Below, one piece after another: positions 35,566 to 44,210 of a stretch of DNA of 64,000 bases (its first letter is position 1; each line of letters opens with the position of its first letter). This stretch comes from JAJDXO01 sp965221855. GTDB taxonomy: Bacteria; Pseudomonadota; Alphaproteobacteria; Rhodospirillales; UBA2165. A program made the position numbers and the translations under genes. The stretch covers positions 62,001-126,000 of the forward strand of contig CBDCSV010000010.1 in the NCBI GenBank assembly GCA_965221855.1, read 5' to 3'. Under the pieces are notes generated by a model. The model made no database searches and was not told where the DNA came from. It saw nothing but the letters and a program-made list of their open reading frames with translations.

Positions 35566-35853
35566 TTAGTCTCTATTGTCCACGCGTGCGACGAAGTGCC
35601 GCACCTCGACCGATTCCCAGATATCCGCCCGGCAAAGCGGGTCATCCTCGAACATCCGGTCGATGACGCCGCGGTTTTCGGCATCCAGCATGTAAAGGCT
35701 GCCGATGATGTTCTCGCCCGCGTCATCCATCAGCGGTCCCGACATGACGTTCTTGAACGGCGCGCTCTCCAGGTACCGGCGGTGCGCATCCATGGCGGCG
35801 GCGCGGGTCTCGGCCATACCCGGCTTGTCGATTGCGAAGATGACGAACAGCAT
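35566..35853 (-). CDS. YciI-family protein
   Basis: This 95-residue ferredoxin-like fold has the conserved opening MLFVIFAIDKPGMAETR, the His in DAHRRYLES and the Asp-containing RADIWESVEVRHF. YciI relatives are small enzymes or lactone/ester hydrolase helpers of uncertain chemistry. It lies between CobW (52 bp) and the SDR-like gene (25 bp) in one operon, so it probably acts on an intermediate of the same pathway. Confidence 0.85.
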   Translation of the reverse strand: MLFVIFAIDKPGMAETRAAAMDAHRRYLESAPFKNVMSGPLMDDAGENIIGSLYMLDAENRGVIDRMFEDDPLCRADIWESVEVRHFVARVDNRD

Positions 35854-35905
35854 GATGTCCTCCCTGATGCAGGCCTGAGGTGGGCGGCGGTCCCGCCTCT
35901 CGAAT

Positions 35906-37078
35906 CTAGTTGATGAGTCCCGGCGGCGCGCCGGGATGTCCGGCGGCCTGACCCGCGGCGGCCGTCCTGGCCGCCACGCGCTCGATCAGGCCGAGGGTAT
36001 CCTCGATGTAGGCTTTGTCGATGTCGCGGGTAATGAAGACGATACGGGTCCGTCGGTCATCGCTCGGCCATTCGGGCAGCCAGTCCAGCGAGTGGAATAT
36101 CTGCTGGGCGCCCTGGATGACCGCCGGCTGACCGGGCTTCTCATCCACACTGACGATTCCCTTCACCCGCAGCAGATCCGGGCCGGCCTCATTGGCGAGC
36201 CCTTCCAGGAAGTTCCGCAGCATGTCGAGGGACATGGGTTCGTCCCGGGTCAGGCAGAACGTATTGATGGACGAATCGTGGTTGTGATGCCGGTGGTGAT
36301 GGTCTTCCGGCGTGTGGCCGTGTTCCCGGTAATAGGCGAGGGTCTCCTCGTCCATCTCGTCCTCGGACGGCTCGGCGATCATGAGGGCCTCGGTTTCATC
36401 GTATAGTTCGGGGTCGATCCAGCTCGCGAGGTCGATCTTCTTGGTTTCCGGATCGAACATGCCGGAGCCGAACAGATCGGACGGATCGATCTCCTCGGTC
36501 GCCGTCTTGACGATGGGCGCCGCGGGATTCAAAGACCGCAATTTGCCGGTCAGCGCATCCACCTTCTCCCGGCCCTCCGTATCGGTCACCAGATCCACCT
36601 TGGTGACGATGATCCGGTCGGCGACGGCCGCCTGTTTGACGCATTCCGTGAAGCGGTCGATGGAGGACAATCCATTGACGGCGTCCACGGTCGTCACGAC
36701 GCCATCCAGCGAATAGTGGTTCACGACCATCGGATTGGTGAAGACGATCTGCAGGATCGGCATGGGGTCGGCGATGCCGGTGGTTTCGATCACCACCCGG
36801 TCGAAGTCAGGGATCGTCCCCGCATTCCGCTGGATATGAAGATCGCGGAACGTATCGATCAGGTCGCTTTTGACCGAACAGCAGAGGCAGCCGTTGGCCA
36901 ACTGCACGACCGAGTCATCCGCCCGTTCGATAAGGTCATAGTCGAGGCCGATCTCGCCGAACTCATTGACGATCACCGCAGCCTTGCTCATGGCGGAGTG
37001 GTGCAGCAGCGTATTGAGGAGCGTCGTCTTGCCGCTCCCCAGGAAACCGGTGATCAACGTGACCCAAATCTTGTCCAT
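35906..37078 (-). CDS. CobW/COG0523-family GTPase metallochaperone
   Basis: This 390-residue protein has Walker A GFLGSGKTTLL, the metal-binding GCLCC motif, ETTGIADP, the G4-type TKVD and a His-rich stretch EDHHHRHHNHD before the C-terminal CobW_C domain. It probably delivers a metal ion to a client enzyme. The M24 metallohydrolase encoded 33 bp upstream is the obvious candidate. The ATG at 37078 follows GGAGGAGGA. Confidence 0.88.
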   Translation of the reverse strand: MDKIWVTLITGFLGSGKTTLLNTLLHHSAMSKAAVIVNEFGEIGLDYDLIERADDSVVQLANGCLCCSVKSDLIDTFRDLHIQRNAGTIPDFDRVVIETTGIADPMPILQIVFTNPMVVNHYSLDGVVTTVDAVNGLSSIDRFTECVKQAAVADRIIVTKVDLVTDTEGREKVDALTGKLRSLNPAAPIVKTATEEIDPSDLFGSGMFDPETKKIDLASWIDPELYDETEALMIAEPSEDEMDEETLAYYREHGHTPEDHHHRHHNHDSSINTFCLTRDEPMSLDMLRNFLEGLANEAGPDLLRVKGIVSVDEKPGQPAVIQGAQQIFHSLDWLPEWPSDDRRTRIVFITRDIDKAYIEDTLGLIERVAARTAAAGQAAGHPGAPPGLIN

Positions 37079-37111
37079 GGGGCGCCGGTCCTCCTCCGCC
37101 AACCTCGCCGC

Positions 37112-38365
37112 CTAGTAGATCTCGCAGCCCGGCAGGCCGCACGAGATCAGGTGATCGGACGGGAAGTTCGTGATGATCTCGCAGCCGTCGTCGGTAACCA
37201 CGACCTCTTCCTCGATCCGCGCCGCGCCCGAGCCGTCCTCGGCGCCCTTCCAGCACTCGACGGCGAAGACCATGCCCTTCTTGAGCTCGGTCTTCTGACC
37301 CATGTAGCGGCGCGAGATGATCGGCCGCTCCCACAGGCTCAAGCCGACGCCGTGGCCGAACTGCAGCAGGAAGGCTTCGTCTTCGTTGGCGTAACCGAAC
37401 TCTTCGGCCTTGGGCCAGGCCAAGGCGATATCGTCGATGCTGGCGCCCGGCTTGATCTGTTCGATGGCCGCGTTCACCCACTGGGAGCAGATTTCGTAGG
37501 CTTCTATCTGCGCGTCGTTGGGCTGACCGCAGATGAAGGTGCGGTAGTAGCACGTGTGGTAGCCGTTGAAGCTGTGCATGATGTCCAGGAAGATCATGTC
37601 GCCCGGCTGGATCATGCGGTCGGAGAAGGTGTGCGAGTGCGGCGCGCCGCGCGGGCCCGCCACCGAATTCACGCACTCCACCCGCTCGGAGCCCATGGCA
37701 TAGAGCTGATCGTTGGCGATGGCCACCAGGTCGCTCTCCTTGTTGCCGGGCCGGATGGCCTTGGCGATGTCGAGATAGACCGCGTCGACCATGGCCGCGG
37801 CGACCTTCAGGAGTTCGATCTCCTCTTCGGTCTTTATCTCGCGGGCATCCATCAGCGCCTGCTGGCCGTCCACCACTTCGACGCCTTCGGCCTCGAGGGC
37901 GCGCAGCATGGGCAGTTCCATGACATCGATCGCAAGCGGCTGTTTCTCGATGCCCAGTTCGACCATCTTATCCTTGATCTGCTTTGCGAAGACGTCCTGC
38001 ACGCCGTGCTCGGGCGGGATCGCGCCCTGCATGGTAGAAACCGGCGCGTCGATCCGGTTGCCGAGCCAGGGAGACGCCTTCTTCTTCGCCGGCGGCGCCG
38101 GATCCCAAAGGAACGGAGCGGAGTCCGTCGGCGCGAGGCAATAGCGGTCGAATTTGTCCCGGCCCCACTCGCCGATGTGCGTCGACGTGATGTAGCGGAT
38201 ATTGTCGAAGTTGAAGCACAACAGGGCGCCAAAACCGTGATCGGCGCAGGCGGCCTGGGCGCGCCCCAGCCGGTCCTCATGAAGTTTCCGGTAGTCGATC
38301 CCCGCTTCCCAGTCCTTGGCCATGGTGCCCCAGGTCGCGGTGGATCGTGGCGCGGTATAGTGCAT
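37112..38365 (-). CDS. M24-family (pita-bread) metallohydrolase, one metal ligand changed to Cys
   Basis: The product is 417 residues. The N-terminal creatinase domain (about 1-170) is followed by the pita-bread domain. Expected metal ligands are D261 (MIFLDIM), H338 (FGHGVGL), E370 (VFAVECW) and E386 (RIEEEVV). The second Asp of the usual D-x10-D is C272 (GYHTCYYRTF). Relatives include Xaa-Pro peptidases, ectoine hydrolase and the DMSP lyase DddP, so the reaction cannot be named. GGAGGT precedes the ATG. A LacI-type operator lies about 180 bp upstream, shared with the divergent 2-oxoacid dehydrogenase operon. Confidence 0.8.
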   Translation of the reverse strand: MHYTAPRSTATWGTMAKDWEAGIDYRKLHEDRLGRAQAACADHGFGALLCFNFDNIRYITSTHIGEWGRDKFDRYCLAPTDSAPFLWDPAPPAKKKASPWLGNRIDAPVSTMQGAIPPEHGVQDVFAKQIKDKMVELGIEKQPLAIDVMELPMLRALEAEGVEVVDGQQALMDAREIKTEEEIELLKVAAAMVDAVYLDIAKAIRPGNKESDLVAIANDQLYAMGSERVECVNSVAGPRGAPHSHTFSDRMIQPGDMIFLDIMHSFNGYHTCYYRTFICGQPNDAQIEAYEICSQWVNAAIEQIKPGASIDDIALAWPKAEEFGYANEDEAFLLQFGHGVGLSLWERPIISRRYMGQKTELKKGMVFAVECWKGAEDGSGAARIEEEVVVTDDGCEIITNFPSDHLISCGLPGCEIY

Positions 38366-38546
38366 GACGTACCTCCGAGATATCGTTGGACGGCCGCCGT
38401 TTCCGGCGGCGCCGGGTTCCCCGTATTCAAGATGATGGCGGCAAATCCGTCCACCGGTATTTCGCTTCCGGCCTCGGGGGCTGCTTCCGCCAAAACGCCG
38501 GCCAAGCTTAGGCTTTTTCCCCGATCGCCAATTTATTCTTGAATTA

Positions 38547-38560
38547 TGCAATCGATTGCA
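38547..38560. promoter_or_regulatory. LacI-type operator, TGCAATCGATTGCA
   Basis: This is a perfect 14-bp palindrome with the central CG typical of LacI/GalR operators. One-base variant TGCAATCGTTTGCA lies 75 bp upstream of the lacI start at 44105. The site is placed between two divergent operons and probably controls both. Confidence 0.7.
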
Positions 38561-38562
38561 CA

Positions 38563-38600
38563 ATGATCGGGAAAATGCACCATGATCGGGAAAATGCACC
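38563..38600. repeat. two tandem copies of a 19-bp unit
   Basis: ATGATCGGGAAAATGCACC occurs twice head to tail, directly after the LacI-type palindrome. It may be a second protein-binding site or a slippage duplication. Confidence 0.75.
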
Positions 38601-38779
38601 ATGCGGGCTCCCGGGTCAAGATGCGAAACGGGGACCGCAAGAAATAAGACGGAAATCCGTCGATTGGCTGAACCCGGGGAGAGGCCGCGAAAATTCCGTC
38701 AGCACCCAGTTCCCAATGGGCGTCCTAGAGACGCCACCCATGAGTTTCTTCCAGGCTCCACCAGGAGAGGACCGAACCA

Positions 38780-39865
38780 TTGGCACGAAAAACGAGAACC
38801 ACCTCCCGATCGCCGGCGAAATCGTCGAGCCGATCCTCCAAGCCGGCCAAGGCCAAGCCGCGCGGCGCGGCGCGTCTGAACGACGATATCGGGGAAGAAA
38901 ACCGGCTCGATATGTGGCGGCTGCAGCTCGAGGTCCGGCATGTGGAGCAGCGGGCCCATGACCTGTTCATGCAGAACCTGATCAAGGGGACGAGCCACCT
39001 CGCCGTCGGCCAGGAAGCCATCGCGGCCGGCTGCGCGACGGCCATGCGGCCGGGCGATTACACGTTCTGCACCTACCGCGGCCACGCGCATACCCTGGTC
39101 CGGGGCGCGTCCATGACCGGCGTGCTCGGCGAACTGATGGGCAGGGAGTGCGGCCTGCTGCAGGGCAAGGGCGGCTCCATGCACCTGACCGACGCCGAAA
39201 AGGGCGCCATGGGCTCATACGCGATCATCGGCGCCCACCTGCCGATCGCCGCCGGCGCGGCGTGGGCGGCGCAATACAACAAGACGGGCGCGGTTTCCTT
39301 CTGCTTCTTCGGCGACGGCACCACCAATATCGGCGCCTTCCACGAGGCGCTGAACTTCGCCGTGATCTGGAAGCTGCCGGTGGTCTTCGTCTGCGAGAAC
39401 AACTTCTACATGGAATACACCCCCATCGGCGAGGTGACCGCCGTCGAACATCCGGCGGCGGACCGGGCCGGCGCCTATGGCCTGGAACCGATCATCGTCG
39501 ACGGCAACGACGCCGACGCCGTGTACCGGGTCGCCAGGACGGCGGTCGACAAGGCGGTCGGCGGCGGCGGCCCCTCGCTGATCGAGGCCGAGACTTACCG
39601 ACACTACGGCCACTCCCGCGCCGACCCGGCGACGTACCGGCCCGACAAGGAGGTCGAGGAATGGATGGCGAAGGACCCGATCCCCATGTACCGCAGCCGC
39701 CTGCTGGAGTTCGGCGTGCCGGAAAAAGTCGTCGGCGATATCGAGAAAAGCGTCCTCAAGGCGGTTGACGACGCAACCGAGGAAGCGAAGGCCTCGCCGG
39801 TGCCTCGCGATGAACTTGCGCTTACGGACGTCTGGGCGGATGGAGGCTCGGCATGGCGGAACTAA
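38780..39865 (+). CDS. 2-oxoacid dehydrogenase E1 component, alpha subunit (PdhA/AcoA-like)
   Basis: This 361-residue TPP enzyme subunit has the TPP/Mg motif GDGTTNIGAFHEALN ending CENN, and the phosphorylation-loop-like RHYGHSRADPATY. It decarboxylates a 2-oxo acid with the beta subunit. The start is TTG after AGGAGAGG. The first 30 residues are a basic, low-complexity tail (ARKTRTTSRSPAKSSSRSS) not usual in the family; an internal start may be used. The beta gene overlaps by 13 bp. Confidence 0.88.
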   Translation: MARKTRTTSRSPAKSSSRSSKPAKAKPRGAARLNDDIGEENRLDMWRLQLEVRHVEQRAHDLFMQNLIKGTSHLAVGQEAIAAGCATAMRPGDYTFCTYRGHAHTLVRGASMTGVLGELMGRECGLLQGKGGSMHLTDAEKGAMGSYAIIGAHLPIAAGAAWAAQYNKTGAVSFCFFGDGTTNIGAFHEALNFAVIWKLPVVFVCENNFYMEYTPIGEVTAVEHPAADRAGAYGLEPIIVDGNDADAVYRVARTAVDKAVGGGGPSLIEAETYRHYGHSRADPATYRPDKEVEEWMAKDPIPMYRSRLLEFGVPEKVVGDIEKSVLKAVDDATEEAKASPVPRDELALTDVWADGGSAWRN

Positions 39866-40830
39866 CCTATCGGGAAGCGGTCGCCGACGCGATCGCCCAG
39901 GAAATGGAACGCGACGACAAGGTGGTGTTCCTCGGCGAGGACATCGCCAAGGCGGGCGGCGTGTTCAAGACCACCGTCGGGCTCTACGACAAATTCGGGC
40001 CCGACCGGGTGCGCGACACGCCGATCTCCGAGCAGGCCATTTTGGGAGCCGCCATGGGTGCGGCAATGACCGGCCTGCGTCCCATTGCCGAGATCATGTT
40101 CTCGGACTTCTTCGCGGTCTGCTGGGACATCGTCGTCAACCAGATCGCCAAGACCCGCTACATGACCGGCGGCCAGGTGACCATGCCCCTGGTCATCCGG
40201 AGCGCCAACGGCGGCGGCGTCCGGTTCGGCGCGCAGCACTCCCAATCCATCGAGAACTGGGCGATGATGGTTCCGGGGCTCAAGGTCGTCGCGCCGTCGA
40301 CCCCGGCCGACGTCAAGGGACTGCTGGCGGCATCGATCCGCGACCCCGATCCGGTGATTTTCTTCGAACAGAAGTCCCTTTACGGCGACAAGGGGGAAAT
40401 TCCCGACGGCGAGCATGTGGACGAACTCGGCACCGCGAGGGTGGTGCGGGACGGGACCGACGCGGTCATCTACGCGCTGGCCGCCATGGTGCCGCGGTCG
40501 ATCAGGGCCGCGGCAAAGCTCGAGGCGGATCTCGGCATCAGGGTATCGGTGGTCGATGTCCGAAGCCTGGTGCCGCTGGATACCCGAACCATCTTTTCCG
40601 AGTTCAGGAAATCCGGCCGCGCCTTCACCGTCGAGGAAAATCCGCGCCTTTGCGGCTGGGGCGCCGAAATATCGTCCCTGATCACCGAGGAGTGCTTCTG
40701 GGACATGGACCTGCCCGTGACCCGGATCACGACGCCCCATATCCCGCTGGCGTCCGCCGACAACCTCGAGGATCAGATGATCCCGTCGGTGGACCGCATC
40801 TATGAAACCGTTCGCGCGGGGCTCGACTGA
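39853..40830 (+). CDS. 2-oxoacid dehydrogenase E1 component, beta subunit (PdhB/AcoB-like)
   Basis: The product is 325 residues. The N-terminal TPP-binding Glu lies in VFLGEDIAKAGGVF; then come DTPISEQAILGAAMGAAM and the C-terminal transketolase domain with FTVEENPRLCGWGAEI. It is coupled to E1alpha by overlap. Together with E1alpha and E2 it forms a complete complex except for E3. The substrate could be pyruvate, acetoin or a branched or substituted 2-oxo acid. Confidence 0.9.
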   Translation: MAELTYREAVADAIAQEMERDDKVVFLGEDIAKAGGVFKTTVGLYDKFGPDRVRDTPISEQAILGAAMGAAMTGLRPIAEIMFSDFFAVCWDIVVNQIAKTRYMTGGQVTMPLVIRSANGGGVRFGAQHSQSIENWAMMVPGLKVVAPSTPADVKGLLAASIRDPDPVIFFEQKSLYGDKGEIPDGEHVDELGTARVVRDGTDAVIYALAAMVPRSIRAAAKLEADLGIRVSVVDVRSLVPLDTRTIFSEFRKSGRAFTVEENPRLCGWGAEISSLITEECFWDMDLPVTRITTPHIPLASADNLEDQMIPSVDRIYETVRAGLD

Positions 40831-40831
40831 C

Positions 40832-42085
40832 ATGGATGTGCTGATGCCCCAACTGGGGGAAACGGTCTCCGAGGGAACCGTCACCATGTGGCACAAACAG
40901 GTGGGGGACGAGGTCGAAGCCGACGAAGTGCTGCTGGAGATCGGTACGGACAAGGTGGAGATGGAAATTCCCGCTCCGGTTTCCGGTGTTGTCGCCGAGA
41001 TCCGTGTCGAGGCCGGTTCCACGGTCGATGTCGGAACGACGGTCGCCGTCATCGACGACGGCTCAGGCGCGTCGGAGGCGGCGCCCGCTCCCGCCGCCGA
41101 GCCGGAACCCGCGGCGGCTCCGGCGCCCCAACCCGCGCCCGCTCCCGGGGCGGCGGCCGGCGCGCCGTCCCGCAACCGCAACATGAAGCTTTCGCCGGCG
41201 GTCCGGAAACTGATCGGCGACAACGACCTGGATCCCGCGGCCATCGGCGGAACCGGCCGGGACGGCCGGATTACCCGCGCGGATGTCCTGTCGTACCTGA
41301 AGGGAGCGTCCGCGCCCGCGCCAGCGCCGGCCGCGCTGCCGACGCCCGTCCAGTCCCGCCCGCCCGCGGGACCCGGCGGCAAGACCGTCATTCCATTCGA
41401 TTACCGGCGCAGGATGACCGCCGAACACATGGTTCGCTCGAAGGCGACGAGCCCCCACGTCCTGCAGGCGGTCGAAACGGACTTCTCGAACGTCGACAGG
41501 GCCCGCCGGTCGATGAGCGCCGAATGGAAGGCCAAGGAGGGATTCTCGCTGACCTTCATGCCGTTCATCGCCAAGGCGGTGTGCGAAGCCATCCGGGACT
41601 ATCCCAATATCAATGCGCACGTCGAGGATGAGAGCCTCGTGGTCTACGACGCCGTACATCTCGGCGTTGCCATCGACCTCGATTTCCAGGGGCTGGTGGC
41701 GCCGGTCGTCAAGGACGCGGAGCGGCGATCCGTCCCGGACCTGTCCCGGGCGTTCAACGACCTGGCCCAACGGGCTCGCGGCGACGGTCTCGGTCCCGAA
41801 GAGCTGTCGGGCGGCACCTACACCATCACCAACAACGGCTCTTTCGGAACGCTGATTACCGCGCCGATCATCAATCAGCCCCAGGTGGCCATCCTGTCGA
41901 CCGACGCCATCGCCAAGAAGCCGGTCGCCGTCGACGTGGACGGCGAAGACATGATCGCCATCCGGCCGGTCGGCATGTTGGCGCAATCCTTCGACCACCG
42001 GGCCATCGACGGCGCCTATTCGGCCTCCTTCCTGAAACGGGTCAAGGAAATCATAGAAGACCGTGACTGGCGCGCGGCGTTCTGA
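40832..42085 (+). CDS. 2-oxoacid dehydrogenase E2, dihydrolipoamide acyltransferase (AcoC/PdhC-like)
   Basis: The product is 417 residues. The N-terminal lipoyl domain has the modified Lys in IGTDKVEME, followed by an Ala/Pro-rich linker, a peripheral-subunit-binding domain (LSPAVRKLIGDNDLDPAAI) and a catalytic domain with the His-Asp motif FDHRAIDGA. The ATG at 40832 lies 1 bp after the E1beta stop. It transfers the acyl group to CoA. No E3 lies nearby, so it must share the cell's general dihydrolipoamide dehydrogenase. Confidence 0.92.
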   Translation: MDVLMPQLGETVSEGTVTMWHKQVGDEVEADEVLLEIGTDKVEMEIPAPVSGVVAEIRVEAGSTVDVGTTVAVIDDGSGASEAAPAPAAEPEPAAAPAPQPAPAPGAAAGAPSRNRNMKLSPAVRKLIGDNDLDPAAIGGTGRDGRITRADVLSYLKGASAPAPAPAALPTPVQSRPPAGPGGKTVIPFDYRRRMTAEHMVRSKATSPHVLQAVETDFSNVDRARRSMSAEWKAKEGFSLTFMPFIAKAVCEAIRDYPNINAHVEDESLVVYDAVHLGVAIDLDFQGLVAPVVKDAERRSVPDLSRAFNDLAQRARGDGLGPEELSGGTYTITNNGSFGTLITAPIINQPQVAILSTDAIAKKPVAVDVDGEDMIAIRPVGMLAQSFDHRAIDGAYSASFLKRVKEIIEDRDWRAAF

Positions 42086-42147
42086 TTTGATCCGGCCGGG
42101 TTTGCCCTTCACCGTCGGCGGTGCCGGCTACACTCGAGGTGTGTCTG

Positions 42148-43086
42148 ATGAATGACGCGGTAAAAGGACATCGAATTGGATGGATCGGCGCCGGGCGCAT
42201 GGGATTCCCCATGGCAACCCGGCTCATCGAAGCGGGAGCCGACGTCGCGGTCTGGAATCGAACGCGATCCAAGGCGGAACCCCTGGCCGGGAAAGGCGCC
42301 GCCATCGTCGACAGCATTCAGGACCTTGCCGACCGGGATATCGTCTTCACCATGGTCACGGGACCCGAGCAGTTCATCGCCGTGACGCTGGGGGACGGCG
42401 GCCTGCTCACCGGCGGGACAACGCCCAAACTGCTCGTCGACTGCTCCACCATCTCCGAGGAGGCGTCCTGGGAGGTCCGGGAAGTCGCGGACAAGGTCGG
42501 CACGGCCATGCTGGACTGCCCGGTGAGCGGCAACAACAAGGCGGTCGAGGCGGGCGCGCTGACGCTGGTCGCGTCCGGCGACGAGAAGGACTATGAAACC
42601 GCCCTGCCCTATCTGCAGGCGCTCGGCCGCGGCGTGACCTATGCCGGCGAGGGCAGCGGCGCCCGGATCGTCAAGATCTGTCACAACGTCTACCTCGGCG
42701 TGATGACCCAGGCGCTCGCCGAGGTGCTGATCATGGCGGAGAAAAACGGCGTCAAGCGAAGCGCCACCATGGAGTTCCTGAACAAGGCCTCGGTGGGATC
42801 GATGTTCACCCGCTACAAGACCGGCGCGCTGGTCAACCTGGATTTCACCCCGACATTCACCAACCCCCTGCTGTTGAAGGACCTGGACCTGGGCCTGTCG
42901 GCGGGCCGCAAGCACGCCGTGCCCATGCCGGTTTCGTCTCTCACCCGGGAGATCGTCCAGAACGCCATCGGCCGGGGCCATACGGAGGATGACTTCGCCT
43001 CCATTATCCAGGTACAGGCGGAAAACTCCGGCCACGAGCTGGTGTCGGAAAATCTTGAAAAGCTTCCCGGGATGACAGACGACTAG
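42148..43086 (+). CDS. beta-hydroxyacid dehydrogenase (3-HIBADH family), copy 1
   Basis: The product is 312 residues. It has the N-terminal NAD motif GWIGAGRMGFPMA, the substrate loop DCPVSGNNKAVEAG and the catalytic Lys in VKICHN. It oxidises a beta-hydroxy acid or reduces a semialdehyde. A close paralogue (about 60 percent by eye) lies at 45535. It follows the E2 gene by 62 bp, probably as the fourth gene of the operon. Its stop overlaps the convergent lacI stop by 4 bp. Confidence 0.88.
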   Translation: MNDAVKGHRIGWIGAGRMGFPMATRLIEAGADVAVWNRTRSKAEPLAGKGAAIVDSIQDLADRDIVFTMVTGPEQFIAVTLGDGGLLTGGTTPKLLVDCSTISEEASWEVREVADKVGTAMLDCPVSGNNKAVEAGALTLVASGDEKDYETALPYLQALGRGVTYAGEGSGARIVKICHNVYLGVMTQALAEVLIMAEKNGVKRSATMEFLNKASVGSMFTRYKTGALVNLDFTPTFTNPLLLKDLDLGLSAGRKHAVPMPVSSLTREIVQNAIGRGHTEDDFASIIQVQAENSGHELVSENLEKLPGMTDD

Positions 43087-44105
43087 GCCGGCTTGCCGGT
43101 CGACTTGCGGAGGATCAGCTCGGGCGTCATCTTGACGGACCTGGGCGGGGTTTCGGGGTCCTCGATCCGTTCCAGGAGAATGCGGGCCGCCTCCGCGCCT
43201 ATATCCAGCAGCGGCGAATGCATGGTCGTCAGCGGCGGATCGAACTTGCTCGAAAACAGCATGTCGTCATACCCGACGACCGAGATATCCTTGCCGCAAA
43301 CCAGCCCCTTGGTTTGAAGTTCGTCGTAGATTCCGATGGCGACCATGTCGTTGCCGGCGACGATCGCCGTGAAGTCCCGTCCCGAAGCGAGCAGCCGGCT
43401 GGCCGCCCGCCGGCCTTCTTCCTCGGTGAACGCGTCACAGAACTCGACCAGCCCGGCATCGTACTCGAGATTGTTGGCGTCCAGTCCGCGCACGTAACCC
43501 TGGTGGCGCTCGAAGCCGGTCGACAGCTCCTGCGGCCCGGCAATGCAGGCAACCCGCCGATGCCCGAGCTGCGCCAGATGGGACACAATGGTCTCGCCGC
43601 CGGTCACCTCGTCGCTGACCACCGAGGATATGTCGGAATTCGTGGTCTTTCGGACCGCCAGGACCAGGGGCGTCCCCTCGGTGCGGCATTCATCGATCAG
43701 CGGGTCGTGGCGGCGCGCCGTGGCGATGACGAGGCCATCCACATGACGCTCGCGAAACTTGGCGACGTTCCTGCGTTCGCGCTCGGCGACATTGTCGGTA
43801 TTGGCGACCATCACGCTGTAGCCCGACGCCTCGAGCACATTGTCGATGCCCTTGATGATGGGCGCGAACGCCGGGTTGGTGAGGTCCGGAACCAGGACGC
43901 CGACCGTGAACGACCGATTGGTCCTGAGGCTGTAGGCGAAGGGATTGGGCCGATAGCCCATCCGGTCCGCCGCCTCGGTGATTTGACGGGCGATTTCGCC
44001 GGTCACCATGCCGCGGGTCTTGGGATTGAGCGCGCGCGAGACCGTCGATGGATTGACCCCCACCTCCTCGGCAATATCGCGAAGCGTCACCCGGCTCGAT
44101 GCCAT
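43083..44105 (-). CDS. LacI/GalR-family transcriptional regulator
   Basis: This 340-residue regulator has the N-terminal HTH and hinge helix (TLRDIAEEVGVNPSTVSRALN, cut in two by family convention) followed by a sugar-binding-protein-like domain (GVLVPDLTNPAFAPI, VVGYDDMLFSSKFDPPLT). It probably binds the two TGCAATCG-type palindromes at 44180 (its own promoter) and 38547. The effector is likely an intermediate of the flanking hydroxyacid/2-oxoacid pathway. Confidence 0.93.
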   Translation of the reverse strand: MASSRVTLRDIAEEVGVNPSTVSRALNPKTRGMVTGEIARQITEAADRMGYRPNPFAYSLRTNRSFTVGVLVPDLTNPAFAPIIKGIDNVLEASGYSVMVANTDNVAERERRNVAKFRERHVDGLVIATARRHDPLIDECRTEGTPLVLAVRKTTNSDISSVVSDEVTGGETIVSHLAQLGHRRVACIAGPQELSTGFERHQGYVRGLDANNLEYDAGLVEFCDAFTEEEGRRAASRLLASGRDFTAIVAGNDMVAIGIYDELQTKGLVCGKDISVVGYDDMLFSSKFDPPLTTMHSPLLDIGAEAARILLERIEDPETPPRSVKMTPELILRKSTGKPA

Positions 44106-44179
44106 TGATCGTCAGCCCCCGGAAAAGCGGCCCATCTATAACGGTTTTCCTTCTATTCGGGAACCTATGGTATATGCTC

Positions 44180-44193
44180 TGCAATCGTTTGCA
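44180..44193. promoter_or_regulatory. LacI-type operator, TGCAATCGTTTGCA
   Basis: This site differs by one base from the palindrome at 38547. It lies upstream of lacI (autoregulation) and, before IS256 copy 2 inserted 17 bp away, would have been about 80 bp upstream of the divergent dehydrogenase at 45535. Confidence 0.65.
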
Positions 44194-44210
44194 CAGGCTT
44201 TGCCGCCCGG

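Larger units (their letters stand above)
38366..38779. other. 414-bp divergent regulatory gap
   Basis: This gap lies between the M24 operon (left) and the 2-oxoacid dehydrogenase operon (right). It holds a LacI-type palindrome at 38547-38560 and a 19-bp tandem repeat at 38563-38600. Open frames here lack ribosome sites and family features, so I call no gene. Confidence 0.65.

Noticed and set aside
37112..38365. Naming the M24 protein DMSP lyase DddP
   Set aside because: Overall domain layout is similar, but a key Asp is Cys and the DddP-specific segments are not convincing.
38539..38961. Small protein gene upstream of the E1alpha gene
   Set aside because: No ribosome site, no family features, and it overlaps the operator, the tandem repeat and the E1alpha start.
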